From Vampirovibrionales bacterium (GTDB taxonomy: Bacteria > Cyanobacteriota > Vampirovibrionia > Vampirovibrionales > Vampirovibrionaceae): a stretch of DNA of 64,000 nt. A model generated the notes under the pieces. It had not been told where the DNA came from. It made no database searches and was given only the letters and a program-made list of their open reading frames with translations. Position 1 is the stretch's first letter, and each line of letters begins with the position of its first letter. Shown piece after piece: positions 25,662 through 33,637 of this stretch. Location: contig JAJCZA010000005.1 of NCBI GenBank assembly GCA_029262635.1, positions 248,001 through 312,000 on the forward strand. Direction: 5' to 3'. The translations under genes and the position numbers were made by a program.

Positions 25662-26483
25662 TTAATGAACTGGCAGAAAAGAGTGCAGAGTGGACACTTC
25701 CTGATGACTGGAATCCGGCGCCCCCCACAAAGCTTGGAACACCAGGTAGCCCCCCAGCCCCATAATTAAAACCGAACTCAAAACGCGAATCACTTGGGGC
25801 GCATTTAATGAAAATCGGGAAAACCGGCGAGTCATTTTATTTTTCAAAAACTGAAACGATTGCTGACGAAGTCCGATAAGAGACAGCCCCAACAACACAA
25901 CCACAAAGGCCAAGCCCACGCTAAACGTCAACAAATAACCAACCACGGCGGATAAATCATGCAGTTCACCGGCGACCATAGCCGATGTAAGCATGACCAA
26001 AGGCAAAGGCGATGGACACAGACCGCTGGCAAGGCCCAACATCAAAATTTCAATCAGTGAGGATTCCGATTCTCCCTTTAGAGCCAGAGCTTGATGTGAG
26101 CAATGAGAGGCGTGTCCAGACAAGCAGGTTTCCGTTTCATCCCCATGGGTCTTTGATACCGGAGTTTTCGATCCTGGCCTAAACGAACGCCATAGCATCA
26201 AGCCGCCGACGGTTAAAATTAATCCGCCCGAAAAAACTTCAACCCAACGAAGCCAATCCTCATGGGTATCCAAAAAACTCGACAACACCCAAGTTGCCAA
26301 CAGTGCGACGGTCAGAACCGACACGGTATGAGACACAGCCACCACACCGCCCAAAATCCAGGCATCCCGTTTTCGTCCCCGGTTTCCCACCAGGTATGTG
26401 GTCACCAACGTCTTGCCATGACCAGGTTCCAAGGCATGAACCGCCCCTAAACCAAACGCCGCCGGGATTAACAATGCATCCAT
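25662..26483 (-). CDS. NicO/RcnA-family nickel-cobalt transporter
   Basis: A 273-residue polytopic membrane protein. The N-terminal GLGAVHALEPGHGKTLVTTYLVG is the NicO/RcnA signature with its metal-binding HALxPGHGK motif. A His/Cys-rich cytoplasmic loop near residues 115-130 (KTHGDETETCLSGHASHCSH) separates the halves, and SGLCPSPLPLVML starts the second. Members export, or less often import, Ni(II) and Co(II); the histidine loop favours efflux or metal sensing. The start overlaps the ridA stop (TGATG), so the two genes are translationally coupled. Confidence 0.85.
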   Translation of the reverse strand: MDALLIPAAFGLGAVHALEPGHGKTLVTTYLVGNRGRKRDAWILGGVVAVSHTVSVLTVALLATWVLSSFLDTHEDWLRWVEVFSGGLILTVGGLMLWRSFRPGSKTPVSKTHGDETETCLSGHASHCSHQALALKGESESSLIEILMLGLASGLCPSPLPLVMLTSAMVAGELHDLSAVVGYLLTFSVGLAFVVVLLGLSLIGLRQQSFQFLKNKMTRRFSRFSLNAPQVIRVLSSVLIMGLGGYLVFQALWGAPDSSHQEVSTLHSFLPVH

Positions 26484-26992
26484 CAGTGGCTGCCCCCCTC
26501 TCTTCCGGCACCTGCATCCGGCTTTAACTCAACGATCAGGTCCAGTTCAACCGTCGCATTGAGCGGAAGCGATGCCACACCCACCGCAGAGCGAGCATGT
26601 CTCCCGGCTTCCCCAAACAGGGCCAGCAAAAGGTCTGATGCGCCATTGATAACAGCTGGTTGCTGAAAAAAGGTCGGTGCACTGCACACATAGCCGGTCA
26701 ACTTCACAATGCGAGCAATCTGCTTTAAATCACCAATTTCAGCCCGAATAGCGCTAAGCGCATTAAGAACACAATGTCGGGCCGCTTCACAAGCTTCAGT
26801 CTCATCCATGGTATAACTGCCCACCGCTCCGGTTGCAAAAAGCCGTCCGTTCACTAACGGCAACATACCTGAAGTGAAAAGAAAATTACCCACACGTAAA
26901 CAAGAAACATAGCTCCCGACTGGCTTTGGGGCAGGCGGCAGTTCGTCAATAATAGATTCCAGTGTCAGAGAGGCGACAGACGTTGTTGTCAT
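26483..26992 (-). CDS. RidA/YjgF family protein
   Basis: A 169-residue RidA-like protein. SYVSCLRVGNFLFTSGMLPLVNGRL, ARHCVLNALSAIRAEIGDL, VKLTGYVCSAPTFFQQP and the C-terminal GRHARSAVGVASLPLNATVELDLIV follow the fold of the YjgF-like subgroup. Canonical RidA hydrolyses reactive enamines made by PLP enzymes; Arg (HARSAVG) is at the active-site position. It is first in a two-gene operon with the NicO transporter, an unusual pairing. Promoter and tandem repeat upstream are described separately. Confidence 0.88.
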   Translation of the reverse strand: MTTTSVASLTLESIIDELPPAPKPVGSYVSCLRVGNFLFTSGMLPLVNGRLFATGAVGSYTMDETEACEAARHCVLNALSAIRAEIGDLKQIARIVKLTGYVCSAPTFFQQPAVINGASDLLLALFGEAGRHARSAVGVASLPLNATVELDLIVELKPDAGAGREGGSH

Positions 26993-27032
26993 ATCAAATG
27001 GGCTTCTTTTTAATCGCTTGAGGGTCTCTATA

Positions 27033-27073
27033 GTTATAGTCCAGTTCTAAAGTTATTGCAACTTTATTGCAAC
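27033..27073 (-). promoter_or_regulatory. ridA-nicO promoter with tandem TTATTGCAAC operator
   Basis: Read on the minus strand, TTGCAA (27061-27056) and TATAAC (27038-27033) are separated by 17 bases and form the promoter. TTATTGCAAC occurs twice on the plus strand (27053-27062 and 27064-27073) with an 11-bp period; the proximal copy contains the -35. This placement suits repression by a dimeric or cooperatively bound regulator. Confidence 0.6.
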
Positions 27074-27128
27074 AAGCTTCACCTATTGTAAAAAACACCC
27101 TCAATAAACCCAGCCTTGACACCAAGCG

Positions 27129-27326
27129 CTAAGAATCCACTAAATCATCCAACTTGCATCCCAACATGTGGCAAACCTTTAACATCATCGGCAAGCGAGG
27201 ATACGTTCGACCTTGATTCCAGTACATTACCGTCTGATGATCTACCATCAAGCGCTCTGATAACTCCCGCATAGTCCACCCTTTATTTTTTAAGGAAATT
27301 TCAGAAACTTTCAATCGTAAAAGCAT
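27129..27326 (-). CDS. Small XRE-family HTH regulator
   Basis: A 65-residue protein that is a single Cro/CI-type helix-turn-helix: KGWTMRELSERLMVDHQTVMYWNQGRTYPRLPMMLKVCHMLGC reads in order helix 2, turn, recognition helix (QTVMYWNQG) and helix 4. There is no effector domain. It is divergent from another HTH-like gene at 27615, with a large palindrome between them that it may bind. Confidence 0.8.
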   Translation of the reverse strand: MLLRLKVSEISLKNKGWTMRELSERLMVDHQTVMYWNQGRTYPRLPMMLKVCHMLGCKLDDLVDS

Positions 27327-27506
27327 ATGTTCGATCCTTCCCTATCCAGTTGATTGTTAACATTCCATAACACAACAAAATCAGCTCTACTTTGAAAACC
27401 GAATATTTACCTACTTCGGCCCTTAAGCATTTTGTATTAAAATAAAAATGAGGATTACTTCCCCCCAACCGGTTCAAGGTTGCAGATTCTTTCCTTTAAT
27501 TATATC

Positions 27507-27552
27507 ATTTCTGAAAGATTTATTTCAATAATGAAATTATTATTTCAGAAAT
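27507..27552. promoter_or_regulatory. 46-bp palindromic operator with nested TTTCnGAAA boxes
   Basis: ATTTCTGAAA (27507-27516) and TTTCAGAAAT (27543-27552) are perfect mirror images around 27529.5, and ATTTCA (27522-27527) with TGAAAT (27532-27537) share exactly the same centre. Each outer arm is itself a TTTC-N-GAAA palindrome. It lies between two divergent HTH genes, 63 bases before the plus-strand start. Confidence 0.65.
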
Positions 27553-27614
27553 CCCTTTATTCCTTTTCCAACCGTTTTTTCCTTTTAAACCCGAACAATC
27601 ATTAGGAGTCGGTG

Positions 27615-28028
27615 ATGAAACCCTCAGATAGCTACCTTGGACAAGCAATCCAGCTATTCCTGCTCAAACAGGGCTACTTAGTCGACGAGCTGGCTCGGCA
27701 ACTGGAAATGACCTCCGAAGGCTTGTCCAATCTGATTCATGGGCGCCGACGCTTCCGAGATGAAACCTTGACACGTTTAGCGGTCACCCCCATATTTCAG
27801 CAAGGATGCTTTTCGTTGCAACGGCTTAAAGCCCTCCGTGCCATGGACGAATATAACTTGAATGAACTCATTCTCGCGGTGGTTGAATATGTGAAGCGAG
27901 GTGAAATTGAGCGTCTTCCAAAGGATTTCTTTGCCCAGCTTCAGGAAGAGTTGGAGAAAAATGGATTCCCACCTGCTCTCGCTGATAAGAAGCATGCGCT
28001 ACTTGAAATAGCTCAATCATCCCCATAG
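27615..28028 (+). CDS. HTH-like regulatory protein, unknown family
   Basis: A 137-residue protein. Residues about 8-50 resemble a Cro/CI-type helix-turn-helix (LGQAIQLFLLKQGYLVDELARQLEMTSEGLSNLIHGRR split at the turn). The rest is helical and Leu/Glu-rich with no known domain. AGGAG lies 6 bases before ATG 27615; the GTG three bases earlier is less likely. It shares an intergenic operator-like palindrome with the divergent XRE gene, so the pair probably forms a small switch. Confidence 0.6.
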   Translation: MKPSDSYLGQAIQLFLLKQGYLVDELARQLEMTSEGLSNLIHGRRRFRDETLTRLAVTPIFQQGCFSLQRLKALRAMDEYNLNELILAVVEYVKRGEIERLPKDFFAQLQEELEKNGFPPALADKKHALLEIAQSSP

Positions 28029-28152
28029 TAAATTCATTTAACTCCATACCATTTAAATTCCCCAAACCTAAAAAAGCGAATGAATTAAATCGGAAGCCTC
28101 TCTTTGAGGAGCTGACGAGTATCTCAGCCCCTGTAGTCAACGCGCCTTATTT

Positions 28153-28227
28153 TTGCTCACACAGATCCTACCTTTTTATAATACTGGAGAAACCCACCTC
28201 AGTAGCCGGGTATATGTTCGGTTTTTT
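28153..28227 (+). ncRNA. Promoter and terminator without a gene: possible small RNA
   Basis: TTGCTC (28153-28158) and TATAAT (28177-28182) with an 18-base spacer form a fair promoter. About 25 bases later CCGGG-TATATG-TTCGG is followed by TTTTTT (28206-28227), a short terminator. No coding frame lies between. The transcript would be about 40 bases and would run toward the 3' end of the convergent gene at 28252. The signals are visible; the RNA is an inference. Confidence 0.3.
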
Positions 28228-28251
28228 GTTTCCGTTCATTTTAACCTTGTT

Positions 28252-29427
28252 TTAGGAAATCCCGGAACCCGTTAACAGGCTTTTAATCTGCCGATAGATC
28301 CAATCCGTATATTTGAAATTCTTCTCCAGCATCTCCGACCGAATATACATCTGTTGCAATGCCGGTAACACCGGATAAATAAAACCATGGCCCGGTGATT
28401 TTTCCGAAATTAAAGGGTCTCGCATCTGATAAATTTCCCGAACCGCCTGATTCAAGCGATCCGGACTTTGATCATAATAGCGCAAAGCCAAGTCCAGGTT
28501 GGGCTCCTTTATATTTCCCTTAAGCTCTCGCCAAACAAAGGACTGTTCACGGTAAGCATCCTCTTCCTCTAGAATAGACGAGACCCCGTCCCCGTCCAGA
28601 GCATGGACAAGTTCGTGAGACAAGTACGTCGCAAGTACACGGGAATCCGAAAAGGCCAACTCCGGCGAAAATCGGATGGTGCGTTTCTGATGGTCATATT
28701 CTGCCAGATTGGCCACCCCGTTCACTCGCTGGGTTGGCGAAAAATCATACTGGATCTGATCCATAATGCTCGCCTCTTTGTGTGCTCCTCGCTGGAGGTA
28801 ATAGGTTTTTAGCAGGGTTTTCGCCTGGTTCACTCTTTCATAACCTCGTCCCAATACCTTAAATTGCGTCATAAAAGGCGACGTACGGGGCTCAGCGATA
28901 ACCTTTAAATAGGCTAAATTCCGGGCCGCCGAATCGTAACCTGGCTCTTGCCCTAATATGTATTCATAATGCGCCCGAGCCTCATCCCGACGACCTAACT
29001 TTGCAAGCTGTTCCGCCAACGAAATACGCGCTTCATGATCATCCGGCGTAATGCGCAACAGGTTTTCAAACGCTTGAACGGCTTGCAATGGCTGGCCCAC
29101 CACAATATGGGTTCGCCCCAAGTTATAATATGCATCGGTATACTGGGAATCTTCAACAATGGCTTGTTCATATTCCACAATGGCCATGTAAGGCAACTGA
29201 ACACTCCGATATTCGTTCCCTTTTTCCTTATGCCTTTCGGCCCGATAACGATTCATGCTGATGGCGTTATACGTATCGGCAACCATGGACTGAACCGCCG
29301 GGTAATACGGTTGCGAATGAGGAAGTGGCAATGAAACCGGAGACGAGAGAACAGGCTGGAGCAGAGCTTGTGGCGCCATGCGCTCATAAGCTCTAGAAGG
29401 TGAAGAGTAGACACCGGGATAAGTCAT
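28252..29427 (-). CDS. TPR protein with HELVH zinc-peptidase-like motif
   Basis: A 391-residue protein. Residues 60-175 hold three TPR-like units (YNLGRTHIVVGQPLQAVQAF and neighbours). A second domain has HELVH at residues 271-275, the zinc site of HExxH metallopeptidases, with a cluster EEEDAYREQ 13-20 residues later that could supply a glutamate third ligand as in gluzincins. No signal peptide is visible. The Pro-rich N-terminus is probably disordered. The combination of TPRs with a C-terminal zincin is not one I can name; proteolytic activity is inferred from the motif only. Confidence 0.7.
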   Translation of the reverse strand: MTYPGVYSSPSRAYERMAPQALLQPVLSSPVSLPLPHSQPYYPAVQSMVADTYNAISMNRYRAERHKEKGNEYRSVQLPYMAIVEYEQAIVEDSQYTDAYYNLGRTHIVVGQPLQAVQAFENLLRITPDDHEARISLAEQLAKLGRRDEARAHYEYILGQEPGYDSAARNLAYLKVIAEPRTSPFMTQFKVLGRGYERVNQAKTLLKTYYLQRGAHKEASIMDQIQYDFSPTQRVNGVANLAEYDHQKRTIRFSPELAFSDSRVLATYLSHELVHALDGDGVSSILEEEDAYREQSFVWRELKGNIKEPNLDLALRYYDQSPDRLNQAVREIYQMRDPLISEKSPGHGFIYPVLPALQQMYIRSEMLEKNFKYTDWIYRQIKSLLTGSGIS

Positions 29428-29573
29428 CGTAAAAGAGAAACATCATGAGGTTCACAAGGACAATTCAACGAGACGATTCGAACCTTTTAACCGTCCATCT
29501 ATCCACAACAAAACCGCTCAATCTAAAAAGTTGCAACCCTAACGTCAATCAAGAACAACAAAAGCCAACAATG

Positions 29574-30197
29574 CTATTTAAATCGTTTAAGCCGTCTCGA
29601 CAACGCCTGTAACCTTACCAGAAAGAGTGTTTCTTCGTTTTCCTTGGCTTTTTCTATCAACCTGCCCAATTCATCACCCATATCTGGCAACGCCTTTTTC
29701 TTTGCGGCATTGGGGTCATAAATACTCATGCCAGCTAATGATTGTTGAATACGTCGATAGACTTCAAAAGCCGGATCCGTAATCGATGTGTCAGCCACCT
29801 TCGTCACGGTGATATCAAGCTTCTTTTTTCCTCGACGAACCAATAACTGAAGGTTCGCACCCGCTCCGCCCTGATTCAATTGGCTTAAGAGTTCTCGGCA
29901 CCGCTTAATTCTTTCGCCATTCACCACTTGGATGACATCCCCACTTTGAATCCCGGCTTTTTCAGCAGGTGTTCCCGAAAACACTTTAACCACCAGCGCT
30001 CCCTTGGGCGGTTTTTTCATTCCCAAATGCTTTAAATACGCGGTTCTTGGCTCATCAAACACGGCTCCTGTACTGGAACGGCTCAGTAAAGACCCTTGCG
30101 ATTGAGCGTCTGCACTGGCTTTACAGCCCAAAACAACCAGTAGACCCAAGATTAGGGTCAAACTTAGAAATGTAGAGAGAGAGAGGATTTTCATCAT
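29574..30197 (-). CDS. PDZ-domain lipoprotein
   Basis: A 207-residue lipoprotein. The N-terminal signal ends in a lipobox, LVVLGC (Cys25), so the mature protein should be lipid-anchored at a membrane. Residues 50-125 form a PDZ domain (MKKPPKGALVVKVFSGTPAEKAGIQSGD split before its GLGF-like strand; VIQVVNGERI). The C-terminus is helical and charged. No protease domain is present, so it may be an adaptor or substrate-binding factor. AGGTGATAA immediately precedes the two candidate ATGs; the first is given. Confidence 0.8.
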   Translation of the reverse strand: MMKILSLSTFLSLTLILGLLVVLGCKASADAQSQGSLLSRSSTGAVFDEPRTAYLKHLGMKKPPKGALVVKVFSGTPAEKAGIQSGDVIQVVNGERIKRCRELLSQLNQGGAGANLQLLVRRGKKKLDITVTKVADTSITDPAFEVYRRIQQSLAGMSIYDPNAAKKKALPDMGDELGRLIEKAKENEETLFLVRLQALSRRLKRFK

Positions 30198-30420
30198 TTA
30201 TCACCTCGTCGTCGGTGTTCTCTTTAGACTACCACACACATAAAAATCCACCGCACCGGTCACCACGACCGGCCTGAAAGATGTATTTTTGTAACAGCTG
30301 GTAAGGAATTGCGATTTAAAATAGCACTCATGATGTTTCAGCAAGGTTAAATGGGTCAGACGCTCCAACTATCGTCTTTGAGAAGTTGAAAAGTTATGAG
30401 TATGAGAAGGAATCTCTCCT

Positions 30421-31002
30421 ATGGTTCACCTACCCCCTACCCAAAGCCCCGTCCAATTTGGCGCCGTTTATCGAATTAAATTCGATCCCGATAAATCGCT
30501 TGCTAAAGCCCTTGAACAACGGTTCAAGGACAAAGGTATTCGCGCAGATGCCTACTACAACCACAACGAAGGTTCGAGAAAAACCAGTTTGATTGTGACC
30601 GGAGACGAGTACAGAACGTTAGAGAGTCTTAAAAAAGACATACCCCTATTCACTAAGGTCCGTAATCTCCATTCCTTAGATTCAATAGCTCAGACGGCCA
30701 ATACGTTTGTCAACAAGCTCAATGCCATGTTTGAGATGAAAGAGGGTTCGATCGATTTTGAGACCGCTAACCATCGCCACCTTTTGCACGATGAAAAAGG
30801 AATCGGCTTTAAACCAGGCAAGCTTTTATCACTTGCCCAGCAGACGCTGAAAGAGGAAAAAACACCTGAAACAACAAAAGAACTCCAAACCTTATTCGAA
30901 GACAATCTCAACAACCAACTTTTTGTTAAATCCACTAAACAAATTTATATCCGTCCCATCACCGTTATCCAGCCCGAAGAAAACACTTCCACTCACATCT
31001 AG
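30421..31002 (+). CDS. Hypothetical protein, 193 aa
   Basis: Not recognised. The start is supported by AAGGA 9 bases upstream of ATG. The protein is hydrophilic, predicted alpha/beta in the first half (SPVQFGAVYRIKFDPD, TSLIVTGDEYRTLESLKKDI) and helical in the second (KLLSLAQQTLKEEK). No signal peptide or membrane segment. A single gene between divergent and convergent neighbours. Confidence 0.65.
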   Translation: MVHLPPTQSPVQFGAVYRIKFDPDKSLAKALEQRFKDKGIRADAYYNHNEGSRKTSLIVTGDEYRTLESLKKDIPLFTKVRNLHSLDSIAQTANTFVNKLNAMFEMKEGSIDFETANHRHLLHDEKGIGFKPGKLLSLAQQTLKEEKTPETTKELQTLFEDNLNNQLFVKSTKQIYIRPITVIQPEENTSTHI

Positions 31003-31026
31003 AAGATTCGATTAGATTCTGTGACC

Positions 31027-31533
31027 TCAAAGTAACAATTGATAGTGGTCCACGGCTTTATCTTTCTTGAAGCCAAGTGATTCGCACAAAGCCCGGGCAT
31101 CAGGCTGGCTTTGGGCAACCTCCAGAATCAATCCATGATCCCAGCGTTGTTTAAGGAAATCCCGAGCGTACGCAATCAACCGTTTTGCCACACCCCGCCG
31201 GCGGGTTTCGGGGATGACATAGAGATCATTCATGATCCAGATCTCATTCAGCGCCTCCGTGGAAAATGTGGGAAATAATTGTAAAAAGCCCAACAACATA
31301 TGCCGTTCTGGGTGCAGTTCCACGGATTCGGCCTCGCCTTCAAAGGCCAGCAGAATCAACGCGTCCTCATCCATCAATCGATTAAATAAAAACGTCCGAC
31401 ACGGCCCCACTTCACTCGGCACGCCCAATCCCATCCGGTACGTATTAAACAAAGGTAGTAGCCGCTCTAAATCTTCCATCTCGGCATGCCGAATGGTCAT
31501 GGTTTTCGATGGGGTTGAATGCACTTGTACCAT
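31027..31533 (-). CDS. GNAT-family N-acetyltransferase
   Basis: A 168-residue GNAT enzyme that transfers acetyl from acetyl-CoA to an unknown amine. MTIRHAEMEDLERLLPLFNTY is the first strand and helix, and WIMNDLYVIPETRRRGVAKRLI carries the acetyl-CoA-binding R/Q-x-x-G-x-A motif (RRRGVA); LILEVAQSQPDARALCESLGF is the C-terminal motif B. The start at 31533 follows GGAGG by 8 bases; the frame is open 11 residues further. Divergent from cysS. Confidence 0.85.
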   Translation of the reverse strand: MVQVHSTPSKTMTIRHAEMEDLERLLPLFNTYRMGLGVPSEVGPCRTFLFNRLMDEDALILLAFEGEAESVELHPERHMLLGFLQLFPTFSTEALNEIWIMNDLYVIPETRRRGVAKRLIAYARDFLKQRWDHGLILEVAQSQPDARALCESLGFKKDKAVDHYQLLL

Positions 31534-31605
31534 GAGGAGTCCCTCCAAATCGCCTGATATTGACATGACCTTTGTGGTTTTTGTATTTTCTCTTGAACCA
31601 CCTCC

Positions 31606-31614
31606 TGATACAAT
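31606..31614 (+). promoter_or_regulatory. Extended -10 promoter of cysS
   Basis: TGATACAAT has the TGn extension plus TACAAT, 47 bases before the cysS ATG. TTGAAC at 31593 is too close to act as its -35. Confidence 0.5.
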
Positions 31615-31660
31615 AGGAGCGCCTCATCATCCGTTCCCTTAATCCACAGGAGATCCTTTC

Positions 31661-33172
31661 ATGGCCTTTCACCTCCACAATACCCTTTCCGGAGGGAAAG
31701 AACCCTTTGAACCCATCGAGCCCGGAAAAATCCGCATGTACGTGTGTGGGCCTACGGTTTATGATGAAGCTCACCTAGGTCATGCCCGATGCTATATCAC
31801 CTGGGATGTACTCTACCGCTTTCTCCTGTATCTGGGCTATGAGGTCCGCTATGCCCGAAACATCACGGACGTGGATGATAAAATCCTGAACCGGGCCGAC
31901 GAACTCAATGAACCCTTTAAAGAGCTGGCCATTCGTTTTACCCAACACTTCCACGACGATATGGAGGCACTAAACACCCTGCCACCCACCGATGAACCTC
32001 GGGCCACGGATTATATTGATGAGATGATTACCGGCATTGAAGTTCTCATAACCAAAGGCATCGCTTACAAAACAGCCGACGGCAGTGTGTACTATCGAAC
32101 CGCCGCCAAGGCCGATTACGGCAAACTATGGAAACAGCCTTTAGACGAACTCAAACAGGAGGCTCGGGTTGAAAGTGAAGCAGGAAAAGAATCGCCTCTG
32201 GATTTTGCGCTTTGGAAAAGTACCAACGCCAATGACCCCAACAGTTGGCCCACCCCGTGGGGTCAGCCGGGTCGCCCCGGCTGGCACATGGAATGTTCTG
32301 CCATGAACCATCGGATTTTTGGCGACCAGATTGATATTCATACCGGCGGTGCGGATTTAATCTTCCCCCACCACGAAAACGAAATCGCCCAGTCCGAAGC
32401 CTGGACAGATAAAGCACCCTTTGCGAAGTACTGGCTCCACAACGGCTTTGTTAACGTCAGCGGCGAAAAAATGTCCAAAAGCCTTGGAAATTTTTCTACC
32501 ATCAAGCGAGTACTGGAACGCTACGACGGCAACACCCTTCGATATTTTCTGCTGGTCAACCACTACCGCATGCCCGTGGATCTCAACGACGACGCCCTCG
32601 TCGGGGCCAAAAACCGGATGGTGAAAATCCACCGTTCGTTTAAAGTCGCTTGCGACACGCTGGGCATCCACCCGGACGTACTCAAAGAATACCCAATCCT
32701 GACCCGAAATGACACAAGCAAAAACCCGTATCTTGCCGAATTTGAACAACACATGAGCGACGACATGAGCACGCCAAAAGCCCTGTCTGTTATGGACGAA
32801 ACCATTAAAGCCCTGAATCAGACCATCGCCCAAAACGCCGACGACCTGCCCAAGGTTCGACACCTGTTCGTTCAAGCCCTGTCTATTTTTTCCTATCTTG
32901 GTTTTAATAGCGCCCTCGTGTTCGCCGACGAGAACCCCCTTCCTCGCGAAACAGTCGATGCCCTACGAACCATCTACCGAGAGCTAACCGGCGAGTGGCT
33001 TGCCTCGGATAAAGATCCGGCGGTGATTCTCGACGAAATCCTGACCCTGCGCCAACGGGCCAAAGAGATCAAAAACTGGGAACAGGCCGACGCCATCCGC
33101 AAACACATGACGGATATTGGCATCAAACTCATTGATCAAAAAGACGGCAGCACCCAATGGGAACAGGTCTAG
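31661..33172 (+). CDS. cysS: Cysteinyl-tRNA synthetase
   Basis: Class I synthetase that charges tRNA-Cys. The 503-residue product has YVCGPTVYDEAHLGHAR (the zinc Cys and the HIGH motif, here HLGH), PGWHMECSAM with further zinc ligands, HHENEIAQSEA and the KMSKS loop (GEKMSKSLGNF). The DALR-type helical domain follows and the C-terminal part ends IRKHMTDIGIKLIDQKDG. GGAG lies 8 bases before the ATG. Its stop overlaps the start of the mini-RNase III gene, an arrangement known from other bacteria where cysS and mrnC are paired. Confidence 0.97.
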   Translation: MAFHLHNTLSGGKEPFEPIEPGKIRMYVCGPTVYDEAHLGHARCYITWDVLYRFLLYLGYEVRYARNITDVDDKILNRADELNEPFKELAIRFTQHFHDDMEALNTLPPTDEPRATDYIDEMITGIEVLITKGIAYKTADGSVYYRTAAKADYGKLWKQPLDELKQEARVESEAGKESPLDFALWKSTNANDPNSWPTPWGQPGRPGWHMECSAMNHRIFGDQIDIHTGGADLIFPHHENEIAQSEAWTDKAPFAKYWLHNGFVNVSGEKMSKSLGNFSTIKRVLERYDGNTLRYFLLVNHYRMPVDLNDDALVGAKNRMVKIHRSFKVACDTLGIHPDVLKEYPILTRNDTSKNPYLAEFEQHMSDDMSTPKALSVMDETIKALNQTIAQNADDLPKVRHLFVQALSIFSYLGFNSALVFADENPLPRETVDALRTIYRELTGEWLASDKDPAVILDEILTLRQRAKEIKNWEQADAIRKHMTDIGIKLIDQKDGSTQWEQV

Positions 33173-33579
33173 TGGACAACACACTTCCCCCTGAATCCTC
33201 CATTCATCCGCGGATTCTCGCCCACTTGGGCGACGCTGTTTACGAGGTGTTTGTCCGTGAGCTGGCGCTTAGACAAGGGTCTTCTAAGCTCGACGATGTC
33301 CATCGCTATACCACCCTCAGAGTTAGGGGCGAATTTCAGGCTCAACTCCTGCACCAACTCATAGACCACCTGAGCGATGAAGAAAAAGACATCATACGCC
33401 GAGGCCGAAATCTCCCCACCACCAGCAAACGTCGTTCGGATCACACCACCCACCGTCAAGCCAGCGCCTTCGAAGCTCTCATCGGCCACCTCCACCTCAA
33501 CCACCCTCAACGCCTTCAAAAGCTCTGGCACCTCATGATGCCGTATTTAACCCAGCCAGAAAGCTTCCCGAAACTGTAA
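33172..33579 (+). CDS. mrnC: Mini-ribonuclease III
   Basis: Mini-III is a dimeric RNase III catalytic domain without the double-stranded RNA-binding domain; it matures 23S rRNA in Bacillus. The protein of about 135 residues has AHLGDAVYEVFVRELAL (signature with catalytic Asp), EKDIIRRGRNLPTTS and HRQASAFEALIGHLHLN with the second acidic cluster. The likely start is GTG at 33172, overlapping the cysS stop by one base with AGG just upstream; ATG at 33157 would add five residues and has no Shine-Dalgarno. Confidence 0.9.
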   Translation: MDNTLPPESSIHPRILAHLGDAVYEVFVRELALRQGSSKLDDVHRYTTLRVRGEFQAQLLHQLIDHLSDEEKDIIRRGRNLPTTSKRRSDHTTHRQASAFEALIGHLHLNHPQRLQKLWHLMMPYLTQPESFPKL

Positions 33580-33637
33580 TGCAAGTACGAGACTACCACC
33601 GACAATAAAGCCAAGAAGTTTTAACCTGTCGGGCTCC

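Noticed and set aside
28093-28140. CTGACGAG with flanking hairpins, resembling a hammerhead ribozyme or guanidine-II motif
   Set aside because: The conserved GAAA of hammerheads and the paired ACGR tetraloops of guanidine-II RNAs are absent.
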